The translations under genes and the position numbers were made by a program. From positions 47,374,218-47,438,217 of the forward strand of contig CM060181.1 in assembly GCA_030549775.1 (NCBI GenBank): 64,000 nt of DNA, written 5' to 3'. The notes below the pieces were generated by a model. That model did not search any database. It saw only the letters and a list, made by a program, of their open reading frames with translations, and was not told where the DNA came from. Each line of letters begins with the position of its first letter. The first letter of the stretch is position 1. Origin of the DNA: Tamarix chinensis. Its lineage: Eukaryota > Streptophyta > Magnoliopsida > Caryophyllales > Tamaricaceae. Of this stretch, positions 10,804 through 21,779 are shown piece by piece.

Positions 10804-11889
10804 TTGTAATTTGGGTTGCGTCTCTTTCAATCTTCCATATCAAACTTTTAACAATTGATATAAGAAAGTCAGTTGCTCAATCTGTTAGATTCAAGCATCA
10901 TTTTACTCATTCTCACATTGTTTTGGTGTCGTTCTTACATATTTATTGTCATTTTTTTTGTGCCAATCTACTTCAAGTTTGATTAGAGTTACCTCGATAA
11001 CCGTTAGCGTGATGGAAGATTTTTTATGTTCTCATTTGTTAGGAGTTGAGTAATTCTTACACAGATCTTGTATCTTAGGCTCAAATCGTGAATTCTCTCA
11101 ATAAATATGACTAGATCTAAGAAGTTTTCACCTAATATTTTGTTTATATCAGTTGATTTCAAACCAAATATGCTGAGCTTGACTAGATTTGGCAACCACC
11201 AAGTAGAGCTAACTATTCTTAGAGCGCTAGTTTTGTTCGATTGTCTATGCTCTTTAATCTTGCCTATTAATTACTTATATCCTATATCTCTTTTTCATTG
11301 TTAAGCTTAAATTTGTGCTAAAAGCAAACATATGTTTGAAAAACTCATAGACATGTTATAGGTTGAAGAACCTAGTGAGATCGACCCAATTTGTAGTGGC
11401 AATAACATGAGGAGTGGTTCTAGCGGGTGATCCACGATAGTTGGTTATTTGATGCTGATATGGATTTGAGCCTTTAGGGTTTTGATGGTGACAATTGATT
11501 TGGGATAGTTTTTGAGGTTTTTGTTAGGCATTCCGTGCTTAAGGTTGATGTTAGCTGGATGCTTAGCATGGTAGTGATTTGTCCTTGTGGTACGCATAAT
11601 CCTAGGAGATTAAAGTTTCCTTTTGCATGTTGACGTTCTAATTGCTATTGTTGTATCGATTGTAATCATGAATGTTGTATGTCCATTTAGCAAAAATGTC
11701 AGTACTTCTTTTAACTTATGTGTATGATGTTGTGCAACCTTTGTGATAAATTTTAATGTTATTATTGGCCTTTGAATGATATGCAGTGCTTAGCTTTCCT
11801 ACAGGCGACCTTTGATTGTGTTCGTTAGGGTTGTAATCCTATTATTCTATTTCATTTGGCACTATAGCTCGAAACCTTAACCCTGTGGG
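10804..11889. other. Unassigned sequence upstream of a gag remnant
   Basis: About 1.1 kb without a clear protein match. It may contain the untranslated leader of a decayed LTR element, because a gag remnant follows directly and because element R must have had its 5' end on this side of its gag. I could not identify a TG...CA LTR pair or a primer-binding site here. Confidence 0.4.
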
Positions 11890-12900
11890 TATGGAAGAGT
11901 TACTTATCCTACTGGTAGAGAGAGTGGCAGAGCCACAACCACATCCACAAGTTTAGTTGCCATGCCCGACACTTGTTCAAGCTGAGAATTGGCTTAGAGA
12001 GGTTGAGTTTCACCACTTGCTTGTGTTTGAGGGAGTTAAGGATCCAAAATTTTTAGAAAGTTGGATCAGCGAGCTAGAAAAGATCTTTAGGGCTTATGAT
12101 TGTCTAGATGGAAAGAAGGAAAAAGTTGGTACTTTGTACCTACGAGGAAAGGCATATAAACGGTGGAGAGGACACCGGCTTTGAGCTATTAAGCTAATAG
12201 ACACTTGGGAATGATTTTTGGCAGCTTTGAGAACATGCTAATAACCTTTGCACATGCATCGAGCAAATCATGTCAAGTTTTGACCGTACAATAGGGCAAC
12301 ATGTTGGTCAATGATTACTTTAGTAAGTTCTCCAAGCTTCTTGCTTTTACGCCATAGATAGTTGGTAGCGAGGAAGTCATCGCTTTGAGTAAGGTTTAGA
12401 TCTACACACTTAGATCTATTTAGAGGATAGATTATGATGGATATACTTATGGTATATGAGAAGGCTTGTACCATAAGAAGGATTGATGAGGCAAAGAGGG
12501 CCCTTAGTAGGATTAAGAGGCCGGTAGAGAGTTTTCGGCGACACTAAAGTGACAAAAGAGTTAAGTCGCATGTTCAACAAAGTCGACCTAGTGGTGGTAA
12601 GTCTTCATAGTTTTTTGGAGCGCGATTTGGAAATAACTGACCTCCGAGGCACTATCATTGCAAGATTTGTAAAGAGAACCACCTAGGAAAGGACTGCCAT
12701 GGTAGAACCATAGAATGTTGGAAGTGTGGCAAGATGGTCCATAAAGGCTTTGATTGTTACTCTTTTGGAACTAGAGCTTAGCGTTAGTAGGTATAGTCAA
12801 GTGCCAGAACCACCTATTAGCAACAATCTTCACCAGCGACTCAGGTGCTTGTTGATAGTATCTTGAGTGTGGGTGCTAAAGGCAAGGGATCTGCTTCTCA
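11890..12900 (+). pseudogene. Decayed Ty3/gypsy gag with two CCHC zinc knuckles
   Basis: Nucleocapsid/capsid remnant of an LTR retrotransposon. The capsid part (about 11957-12184) keeps the plant chromovirus gag pattern: AENWLREVEF, then WISELEKIFRAYDC, then LYLRGKAYKRW. At about 12655-12770 two adjacent zinc knuckles can be read: CKIC-x-NHLGKDC and CWKC-GKMVHKGFDC. Stops and frameshifts interrupt the frame in between. No protease, RT or integrase follows. Within about 260 bases comes a polypurine tract and the start of a long LTR, so this copy is either gag-only or has lost pol. Confidence 0.75.
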
Positions 12901-13147
12901 TCCCTACATGCAGAGTAGTGTTGGTTAAACTTTGGGTATTGGGGGTACCCAAGGAGGTATGCATAAATGAGTGTGATAGACTGGTGATTGTTCTCTACAT
13001 GATTGTGTGCTAGCTATGTTCCTTGATTAGGGTTTAGCTCTTTACAGGGGGTAATGACCCACAACTCATAAAACTATTGTTTGTGAACCACCTAGGGTTG
13101 TAACGAGTTAGTTTTATTTTTTTTTACTTTGGAGATGAAGTCTCTTT

Positions 13148-13161
13148 TGAAGGGGTAGTAA
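13148..13161 (+). other. Polypurine tract before the LTR of the gag-only element
   Basis: GAAGGGGTAGTAA immediately precedes TGTAATACTCC, the LTR start. The preceding string GATGAAGTCTCTTTT is shared with the polypurine-tract regions of the other Ty3/gypsy elements here (near 27590 minus, 47125 plus and 57530 plus). This confirms the boundary and the family relationship. Confidence 0.7.
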
Positions 13162-15779
13162 TGTAATACTCCATTTCTAAAAATCCTAATTATAATTGGT
13201 ACTTATGGGTATTAGTTATAATAATTATTTTAGGATATTTGGTAATAAATATATTGCTAATATGTGTATTATTATTATGACTTATTAGAGATGAAATTTA
13301 ATTAGGATAAAATTTACTAGAGAATCCATATTAAAATTTTAAACCTAGGATGGATTTTAGTCGTTATCCCCTTCATCAAGTAAACCCTAAATCCAATAAG
13401 TTAATAAATTTTACTTGGATAATCCAACCCAATTATTCACTTAGATAAATTACCCTAGCCGACCAGACTTCATTAACTTTTCCATCCTTTTCCCTTCCCA
13501 CATGTTTGCTCCTACTCTTGCAAGCCATCACCCTACACCACACCTACACCATACCTCCCCCTACCCCATGTTTTCTTCACCTTATTTTTCTCCATATATC
13601 CCTGCACACTTCCCTCTTCTTAACCCCTGCACCACTCCCTTTTTCATTGTACCTTAACCTCACCTTCTCCCACTCCTCTTAAGCTCCTTCACACAGAATT
13701 TCCTTTGCATTCTCCACTCCTCCATCTTCACCATTTTTATCTGCAACAAACCACCACCACCTGTCCCTCACCCCTACATGAAAAACTCCTACCAAAACGA
13801 CCCCAATAGCCATGCACAACCTCATCGAAGTGAACCTATCTCCCTCATGCAACTTCTCCCACTCCCTTATCTTTCACCCTTTCCACCAAAACCATCACCA
13901 TACCACCAGCCAAAGCCACTATTCCTACCCCTTCTCCTTTGACTAAAACCACTATTCCACCCCTCCTCCCTTAAACCAAACCCGCTAAAGCCCTACCACT
14001 TCACTTTTCGTTAACTTGGATGAAGCTTCCCCTTATTGCTGCACCATTATCCATTGAAACCCCTCCCCTCTGCTATGGTATTTTTGTGTCACCTTCTCCT
14101 CCTCCCTTTGCTGCACTTTTCCTTTCCATTTTCCCCCTCACTAAACCATCCATTTCTACTGTGGTAACCTCCCTAGAAATGACACACAACACCATTGCCC
14201 TCCTCTCTTTCACGACAACATCCACTAATTCTTCTTTCCATTGGTTGCTCGAGTTTTGTTTGGCTTCTCTTGATTTTTTTTTATATCTTAGTGATCCTTG
14301 AATTATTTTAGTAATTTCTGATTAATAATATTAAATTCTAATATATATATTTTTGGATGTTAAATTCCTAGGCAATTCTTGGATACTTTAGAGAAGACTT
14401 CTTTTTGTGTAAGCTTGGATTAGGTAAATCCAATCATTCATAAGATGGTAGAAATTATGTGCAAGCATGATAGGGTTACTTAGGCCTTGAACCATGATAA
14501 TTTTTTATGCTTTTCAAGTATTATAATATACATGATAAAATGATAAAATGATGAGGGGATAATATGTACAATTGATGAAAGTTAAACTATATGCATGGTA
14601 ATATGTTGTATGATTTATGTCCGCATATCTAGGGATTTGTTAGGATTTTTATTCTTTTCAAGTTATGATTCAAATTCCATGAAAAGGCCTCATGATTAAT
14701 AATACATGGTAGTTAGGGTTACGATAATTCGCATGGAAGCATATATACATGATTAGGGTTAGTTTATAATAAATTCTATTTGTATGAACTAGGTTTAGAA
14801 ATATTTTCCTTCATGTACTATGATGATAATATTCATATTTAAATGTTGTTTTATACTTTAAATGTGTTTGTTTATGATGCATGGAGGATGTGATATGTGA
14901 GAGTTGTATGATTAGGGCTTTGTAGGCATAACCTACTAAATGTATGAAAAGTGAAAAATATAGCTAATTAACAAAATGCAAAGATTACCTACGTGATAAA
15001 ATAATGTGGAATATTACCTTTTTCCTACTCATGGAAAATATCTCATAATGAAAATGTTGGTATAGAAATGAATAAAATGGTGAAACTAGGATTTTAAATG
15101 GCATTTTTATAAATTTTGAGCTAATATATCTTTTACAAATAATTGGATATTAGGATGGCCTTAGAAATTTGATAGGCTTACCATAATAATTGGAAAGAAA
15201 AATGGTTAAGTATGAAAAATAAAAATTATTGTGTGGTGTGTGGCAAATGTGATCACCTCATAAAATATTAATACTTAAAGTGAAAGACCTCAAGTTGGGA
15301 ATGGTTTGCTCTCTGGGATTAGTTACACTAAAGGTGAGGTGTTAGCCCTCATTTATTTTGGTTTGTTGGTGTGCCGTTGTGCCATAGTAAGTGAAATACC
15401 CCAAAAACCCTAACTTAGGAATCTTGGTAAAATAGGGATTTAGTAGGAAAAATTTAAGAGAAATAAATTAATTCACTAAATAAGGGGGAAATTATTTAAG
15501 GGAAATAAGGAGGAAATAATAAATAAGCTATTTAGAAAATTTTGGACATTTTACTAATTAAAATAATAGTGGGGGAAAATTACCCAAAATAGCCAAAATT
15601 AATCTAAGAATAGAATTAAATTATTATCTAAATAATTTTTAATATTCAAGAAAATAAATATATATCTATTTAAATGTATAATAACCCAAAAACATTCTAA
15701 ATAAATTGTGCAAAAATCCAAAACCCTAAAGAAACCCTTTTTCCCCATTTTTCCTTTTTCTTTCCTCCCTTTTTCTTCT

Positions 15780-16990
15780 TTTTCTTCTCCCGTCGGGATT
15801 GGGCCTCGCCTGGCCCAAATCCTTCCCTCCTTCCTTCCCCTCCCACGCGGCCCAGCGCCGTTCGGCTCCCTTTCCATAATCGCGACGCAGCGTTTCGCCC
15901 CTCAATTTGCCGAGACGCCGCGTCGCGCTAAGTAACGAAATGAACCTTGTCAGCCTACGACGCGACGCTGCGTGTTACCCCCGTAGCCTTCAATACGCCG
16001 CGTTTGACTTACGGATTTTATAACCGTTGCCAAACCGGCCAGTTTCCCCCTATTTTCTTTTCCTCCTGGACCGCCGGTCCAGGAGTCGTCTTCTTCCTCC
16101 CTCCCGTGCAGGTCTGCAACCTGCCGCCTGCCACCTACCGCCTGCCGCCTGCCGTCCGACCGTCCTCTCCCTGCCATCCCCGTCCCTTTCTTCCCCAATT
16201 CGACCCAACACTCCCTCACGCGTCCTGCTACCCCTTCCTTTTTCAAGAAAATGGCCGAACGTACCCTGCAAACCGCAGGGCACGCGACACTGCCACCGCT
16301 GGCCGGCCACCTGCCGCGCCTGCCCCCGCGTGTCATCCCTCTCCCCTTCGTCGTTTCCCCCCCTTAATTGCTTATAAATACCCCTCCCCAAACGGCCAAG
16401 GCAAGTCCTCTCCTTTGGACCTTGCCGAAACCCTACCTCGCTGCCGTCAGATCAGACGCCCGTTCCGCCGCCTCTAGCAACCGCTGCGACCACCGCCACG
16501 TACCAAAACACTCCTTGCACCACCCTCCACGCAACCAAACCATCTTTGCTTCCGTTCCTACCTCGCACGTGCCGCCACAGCCGTGCGAAACCCCTGGCCC
16601 AAAAATCGACCCCGCCACCTCGCGCCGCCTTCTGCCGCCACCTCCGCCGTCATCAACCTCCTCTCCACCTCCCAAAGTGACCAGCAGGTCCTCCTCTACC
16701 TTCCCATACCATCCTTACTCCCTGCTTCTTTCTCCACCGGTCTCCACCACTTCCCACCACCTTCACCCTCCTTCGGCCGCCGCGTCCGCCACCGCGCGCC
16801 GCCGCCCTGCTCACGCCACCACCCTCATTCCACTCCCCTCTCCCTGCTGTCTCCTCCCCCACACTTAAATTTCCTTTCCTTTCCCCCATCTAACCTCCAC
16901 CTTGGTCTTTTCCCTTCTCTTCCTCCTCCACCACCGCCACGCGCCGCCGCCGGACCACCACCAACCCTAGGTGGTTCTCCACCCATCCAA
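15780..16990 (+). promoter_or_regulatory. CG/CT-rich U3-R promoter block of the giant solo LTR
   Basis: A GC-rich, strongly C-biased island stands out from its AT-rich surroundings. It holds a TATA box (TATAAATA, 16373-16380) followed by CCGAAACCCTA about 45 bases later. The same order, TATAAATA then CCGAAACCCT, recurs at 42699 and 48291 in the other two family A LTRs. I infer that transcription starts near 16405-16430. The frames across it (15947-16477, 16368-16868, 16583-17137) are low-complexity Pro/Ser/His-rich artefacts and not genes. Confidence 0.6.
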
Positions 16991-17044
16991 ACCCTAACCC
17001 CCTTTTTATATAGCTGCTACTATTTTCTACTAATATTTATACTA

Positions 17045-17090
17045 ATATACTTATTATTATTATTATTATCATTATTATTATTACTTTTAC

Positions 17091-17135
<45 letters not shown>

Positions 17136-17348
17136 GATCATTATTACCATTATTATTGTCTTTATTATTAATGTTCTTATTTTCTTACTAATACTAACAT
17201 CCCTTTTAAACCCTAACCTATATTATACTTAACTTTGGTCTTATTCTTATAATTATTAGTATTAACATTTTTACCATTATTATTTCTATTATCCTTACTA
17301 TGGTTATTATTATTATTGCTTAACCTTACTTGGTTGTACTATTGTTAC

Positions 17349-17382
<34 letters not shown>

Positions 17383-17400
17383 CTTAACACATTTATCACT
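17045..17400 (+). repeat. (TTA)n / (ATT)n microsatellites in the solo LTR
   Basis: The longest pure TTA/ATT runs are about 17045-17130 and 17341-17382, with interrupted runs between. The equivalent interval of the other family A LTRs also carries ATT arrays (43422-43454, 43698-43738 and 49334-49404), so the microsatellite belongs to the LTR, though its length differs in each copy. Confidence 0.85.
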
Positions 17401-18369
17401 ATTGTTAATAATAATACTATCTTGTCTTACCCATGTTACTTAACTCAAGCTAGTAAATATCTTTTGGTTGTTAACTAAGAAGAGTACTTGAACCTTATTG
17501 CCATACCATTTAACATTAACCCTAACCTCATTAATATGACACTATTATTAACCATTACTATTATTACTACTATCACTACCTTATTGTTGTAATCAAAGCA
17601 TTTGAACCCTTTTATTATTCAAGAATATACAACTATTATCATTATCACCCTTAAGAATAGTTTACTTGTAATATTGTGACCTTATAATAATATTATTTCG
17701 AATATGACACCATTAGTAGACTTAGCCTTAAAAATGCTAGGGTTTCTCTCACTATAAACATTAGTGTCACTAGTATTAGTTTTACTATTATTATTATCAC
17801 TATTTTTCTATAGTTAGCATGAACATTATTATGATAAGAATAGGGCTAACGAGTCTAATAATATAGTGTAACAATAGGTATTAAAAATAAACATATTTTG
17901 ACTACTAATATTTAGTATACTAATTCTAAAGTAAAAACCCTAGTTTTTGTATAAAACCCTTTTTAGTAATAAAAACCCTAACCTTAAACTAAAATGAGGA
18001 TTGATAGTAATTATAAGGGAAACTAATACTTAGCATTTTCCCCTTTTATAGGTAACCCCGACCAAAGCCCTAAGGAGTTAGAGGAGCGTGCTCCAAGCCC
18101 GGCGTCGCCTTAGGTAAGGACGAAGCTAATGGCCTTGTTCTATGTGGGACATGGATGTGTTGAATGTTATGTATGTCATGCTATGCCATGTATTATATGA
18201 TTGTGTATAACTTGTCTTATGTGTAGCGCAACTTGGAGATTGAGGTATGTGTGTATGTGTTTCCTATGACGTGAGCATGACATGTATATGTATGATGTTT
18301 ATGATGTAATATGTTATGGCCCACTAGGACATGCATGTTATGATAAATGGTAATATGAGTTGGGGACCA

Positions 18370-19190
18370 TCATGGGAGTCTTGAAGTTTGTATGATGGGA
18401 GTAGGGATTGTATGGTGGCATAACTGTTCGTATGGTGGTACTAATGATTTCGTAGTGGTATTAATGGCTTATGGTGGTATTGTGATTTTATGGATGTATT
18501 AATGTTGTATGGTGGTATTAGGGTTCGCATGGCAGTAATAGGGTTCGTATGGTGGCATAAATGTTCGCATGTTGGTACTAATGATTTCATAGTGGTATTA
18601 ATGGCATATGGCGGTATTCGGGATTGTATGGTGGTATTGTGATTTTATGGAGGTATTAATGTTGTATGGTGGTATTTGTGATTTTATGGAGGTATTAATG
18701 TTGTATGGTGGTATTAGGATTGTATGGTGGTATTAGGGTTCGCATGGCAGTAATAGGGTTCGTATGGTGGCATAAATGTTCGCATGTTGGTACTAATGAT
18801 TTCATAGTGGTATTAATGGCATATGGCGGTATTCAGGATTGTATGGTGGTATTGTGATTTTATGGAGGTATTAATGTTGTATGGTGGTATTTGTGATTTT
18901 ATGGGGGTATTAATGTTGTATGATGTTATTTGTGATTTTATGGAGGTATTAATGTTGTATGGTGGTATTAGGGTTTGTACGGTGGTATTAGGGTTTGCAT
19001 GGTGGCATTAGGGTTTGTATGGTAGTATTAATATTCGTATGGCAGTATTAACGACTGTATAGTGGTATTAATGACTTATGGTGGTATTAGGGTTTACATG
19101 GTGGTGTTACGGATGGTATGGTGGTATTAATGTTGGTAGGGCGGTATTAGGGTTTTGCATAGGAGTTAATGATCGTATGGAATCAGGGTT
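18370..19190 (+). repeat. Minisatellite of TATGGTGGTATTA units with 215-bp higher-order repeat
   Basis: Degenerate tandem units of about 22-30 bp are built on TATGGTGGTATTA plus ATGTTG, GGGTTCG or GATTTTA. A higher-order unit is visible: GGGTTCGCATGGCAGTAATA occurs at 18521 and again at 18736, 215 bp apart, followed by nearly the same series of units. The frame 18823-19011 (repeated residues such as GVLMLY) is an artefact of the array. Confidence 0.85.
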
Positions 19191-19537
19191 TGGAGTGATT
19201 AACCCTAGGGCGTTGTGATTAAGAAGGGATGGAGTAACTAATTGTGATTGTTGAGGATAATTAAGGTTTGGGATGGCTAAGTACGACGGTTATGGTAAAA
19301 TAGGGATGAGAGAGGTTAACCACGGGTTAGTGTGGACAATTAGGGTTGGTTATGACTGCTTAGAGTTGTTTGGCGTTATCATGTGTGTTATCGATTAAAG
19401 GGTAGTTACAAATGCGGAATTTTGTTGGTTTGGATGTGTAAAGCATAGAGAGAATTATTTATGCATATCCTTGGTGAAAAACTCTTGAATAAGATATGTT
19501 AAGACATTAACTACTTACAGAGAAAGATGTTGAGCTG

Positions 19538-19866
19538 GACCCAGACCGTTCCACCGGCAAATAATAGTGGCAGGGTATGTTACCCTCGTGACCGGTCCAC
19601 CGGCTATAATAGTGGCAGGGCATGGCCCTCGTGACCGTTCCACCGGCAATAATAGTGGGGGACTCTGTGCTCAACAAACTAATTAGAACAATGATAAGAC
19701 ATGGGAAAGATACTAATACTTATAGTGGAATACCTTGTGAGTCGGGGCCAGACCGGTCCACCGACAAATAATAGTGGCAGGGTATGTTACCCTCGTGACC
19801 GGTCCACCGGCTATAATAGTGGCAGGGCATGGCCCTCGTGACCGTTCCACCGGCTATAATAGTGGG
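19538..19866 (+). repeat. CCACCGG...AATAGTGG hairpin repeats, two blocks of three
   Basis: Six copies of GACCG-TCCACCGGC-(A/T)AATAGTGG are arranged as two triplets. The last copy of each triplet ends in AATAGTGGGG and a CTCA-bearing string. Each unit has CCAC...GTGG complementarity. The spacers are themselves palindromic (AGGGTATGTTACCCT, GGGCATGGCCC). The same two-triplet arrangement is found at 50471-50806. Confidence 0.85.
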
Positions 19867-20051
19867 GTTCCCGTACTCACACGAACTGATAAAGACGATG
19901 ATGTGAATCGATTATAATTATCAGAGACCTGATGAAAAAGTTATCCGGTTTGTGACCTGTATTGTTTATCTGCGTTATTGCATGTTATCTAAGTAATTGT
20001 GCTATGTCTGCTTTGTCATGTATCTTGGTGTGTGGGCCTTAGCGCGTCTGT

Positions 20052-20116
20052 TACCTTACTCAGTACGTAGCGTACTGATCACCCGTTTCATGGGTGCTGC
20101 TCATTCCCACGAGCAG
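20052..20116 (+). promoter_or_regulatory. Three consecutive stem-loops in the solo LTR
   Basis: Three adjacent inverted repeats: CAGTACG-TAG-CGTACTG (20061-20077), ACCC...GGGT (20081-20095) and CTGCTC...GAGCAG (20097-20116). The block is nearly identical at 51032-51097 and recognisable, with changes, in other LTRs here. It lies about 25 bases upstream of the acceptor-like TGTGCAGG. Its role is unknown; I infer an RNA element of the leader. Confidence 0.7.
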
Positions 20117-21779
20117 AGGACCCCTTTGACCTTGTGCAGGTAGGAGACCATGTCTTTGATGCCTATGATACCTACGAGGTATCGGGTGGGGCAGAGCATT
20201 GAGCATAACCTGAATTGGGGACCGAGAGCGAGTTGGCCGGACTCCATTGCTATATTCGGGTTTCGTATTCTCTTTATTTAACCGTATTATGAACTATGCT
20301 TTATGTTTTGAGAAAGCGCACTTTTAAGTTGTAATCCTAAACCGTATTCTAAGTGACGTTTGACTTATGTTTCATTAATGATTTATGTTAAGTGCTGAAC
20401 CATGTTTTAATGTTTCATATCTGAGGTTGTTTGATTTTAGCCTTAGCACTTAGTACTGGAACGGTAGAGGTGTACCGGTCCGATACTAAGTGTGGCGGTA
20501 ATACCCCCAAGTTTATGGTTTTAATTCCTTCGCTTCCGCTAAACTTTTTCGATTTTTAACGAAATTTTTCAGTAGTAAATTTGGGGGTGTTACAGTAAGG
20601 GCCATACTCTACTTTATAGGTAACCTACAATTCCTATAGGGGGTATTGATACTTAAGGACTAGGTAATCGAGGTTGGGAGGGTATTGTGCATCCTTTGTG
20701 CACCAATATGACCAGGTATACCTTTGTGTCCTTAGGTTTGAGATAAGGGTATTGTGTCATCTTTAGGTGCCAATATGATCAGGTGTACCTCAGTATCCTT
20801 AGGTTGATTATACCCCTTGATTAAATAAAATTAGAAATATTTTTTGTGTAAGAAAATTAAAAGAAATTTTTTGTTGGTCTAGTAGTCGCCTTAGTACCCT
20901 ACCTTGGTATTACTTTAGATTTGTTGGTTCAGTAGATGCTTCAGTGTCTTACCTTCATATTGTTTTGGAATTATTGGCCTGGTAGACACCTTAGTGCCCT
21001 ACCCTAGTATTATTTTGGATTTTTGGTTCAGTAGTTGCCTCAGTGCCCTACCATAGTGGTTAAAATATATTTAACTGATTAGATTTGTCTATTGTACCTT
21101 GAAATAAGGAAAATTTAACTAGCATGTTTTATTGTTGAGCTTGAGATTGAATGTTTATATACGTTGTTCCATGAATACTGTTTGTAGCTATGGTATATAC
21201 TTTGTGCTCAAATATGCTTTTTAGATTCCGTGTGACTATGTGAAATGTGGGTATGTTGCCTCTTATGAGGTATTGTAATTTACTCAGTACGAGGAAGTCA
21301 TGCTGATATTACTTTTGCAAATTATTATATAAGGGCCACAGAGTGGCATGAAGTATATAAGAGTAGGAAGGATAAGTGAAGTCCTTAGGAAGAATTCCTT
21401 TTTTCATAGTGGGTCTTCAGGTATAGGAGTTAGGGAAAACTGGTATTATACCTTTGGTGGTAGATTTTGGTTATGATCAGTTATCCTTTGGACTCTTATG
21501 TCTCTTTTTATATTTTGGTTAACCTGTTGTAATGATAAAATTTACCCGTAACCTTTATCTATGTATGGTATTCTATTTTGTTTGATTTACTTTGGTTATA
21601 GTTTGTTTTAGCCTTAGCACTTAGCATAATAAAGGCGAGGGAGCCGGATTTATGCTAAGTGTCACGGTAACACCTAGTAATTTAGTAATTAATGCTTCCA
21701 CAACATAAAATTTTTAAGTAGGCAAATTTGGAGGTGTTACAATTATTAAAAATTTGATAGAAATTCAGGTTTTATTGAG

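Larger units (their letters stand above)
15392..20594 (+). mobile_element. 5.2-kb solo LTR (giant-LTR family A) with perfect TSD
   Basis: The sequence begins TGAAATACCCC and ends GGGGGTGTTACA, with the 5-bp duplication GTAAG on both sides (15387-15391 and 20595-20599). No retroviral protein can be read in it. Its landmarks align with the LTRs at 41647 and 47151: CT/GC-rich U3, TATAAATA at 16373-16380, TTA microsatellites, GGAGCGTGCTCC palindrome with TTAG/GTAAGG at 18113/18114, a tandem array, CCACCGG repeats, a triple-hairpin cassette and the terminal hairpin. This makes it a solo LTR left by unequal recombination. At 5203 bp it is unusually long for a plant LTR. The minisatellite at 18370-19190 contributes to this length. 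Confidence 0.88.
13162..21741 (+). mobile_element. Long 3' LTR of the gag-only element, split by a nested solo LTR
   Basis: The LTR starts TGTAATACTCC at 13162 and ends GGAGGTGTTACA at 21741. It is interrupted by the insertion at 15392-20594; without it and one copy of the duplicated target site the LTR is about 3.4 kb. Its CT-rich block (about 13440-14280) corresponds to the U3/promoter block of the other long LTRs. Near the end it carries CACTTAGCATAA ... TTATGCTAAGTG (21618-21661), the terminal hairpin shared with the giant LTRs. It is inserted at the start of the gag of element R. No matching 5' LTR was recognised upstream. Confidence 0.7.

Noticed and set aside
15947..17137. Long frames on both strands (up to 184 codons) rich in Pro, Ser, Arg
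   Set aside because: They sit in the CT/GC-rich promoter block of the solo LTR, overlap on both strands, and end in a leucine run from the TTA microsatellite. The low complexity explains the lack of stops.
18823..19011. Frame encoding repeated hydrophobic units
   Set aside because: It is the translation of the TATGGTGGTATTA minisatellite.
19538..19866. CRISPR-like regularly spaced repeats
   Set aside because: Plant nuclear context, only three units per block, spacers related to one another and palindromic, no cas genes.
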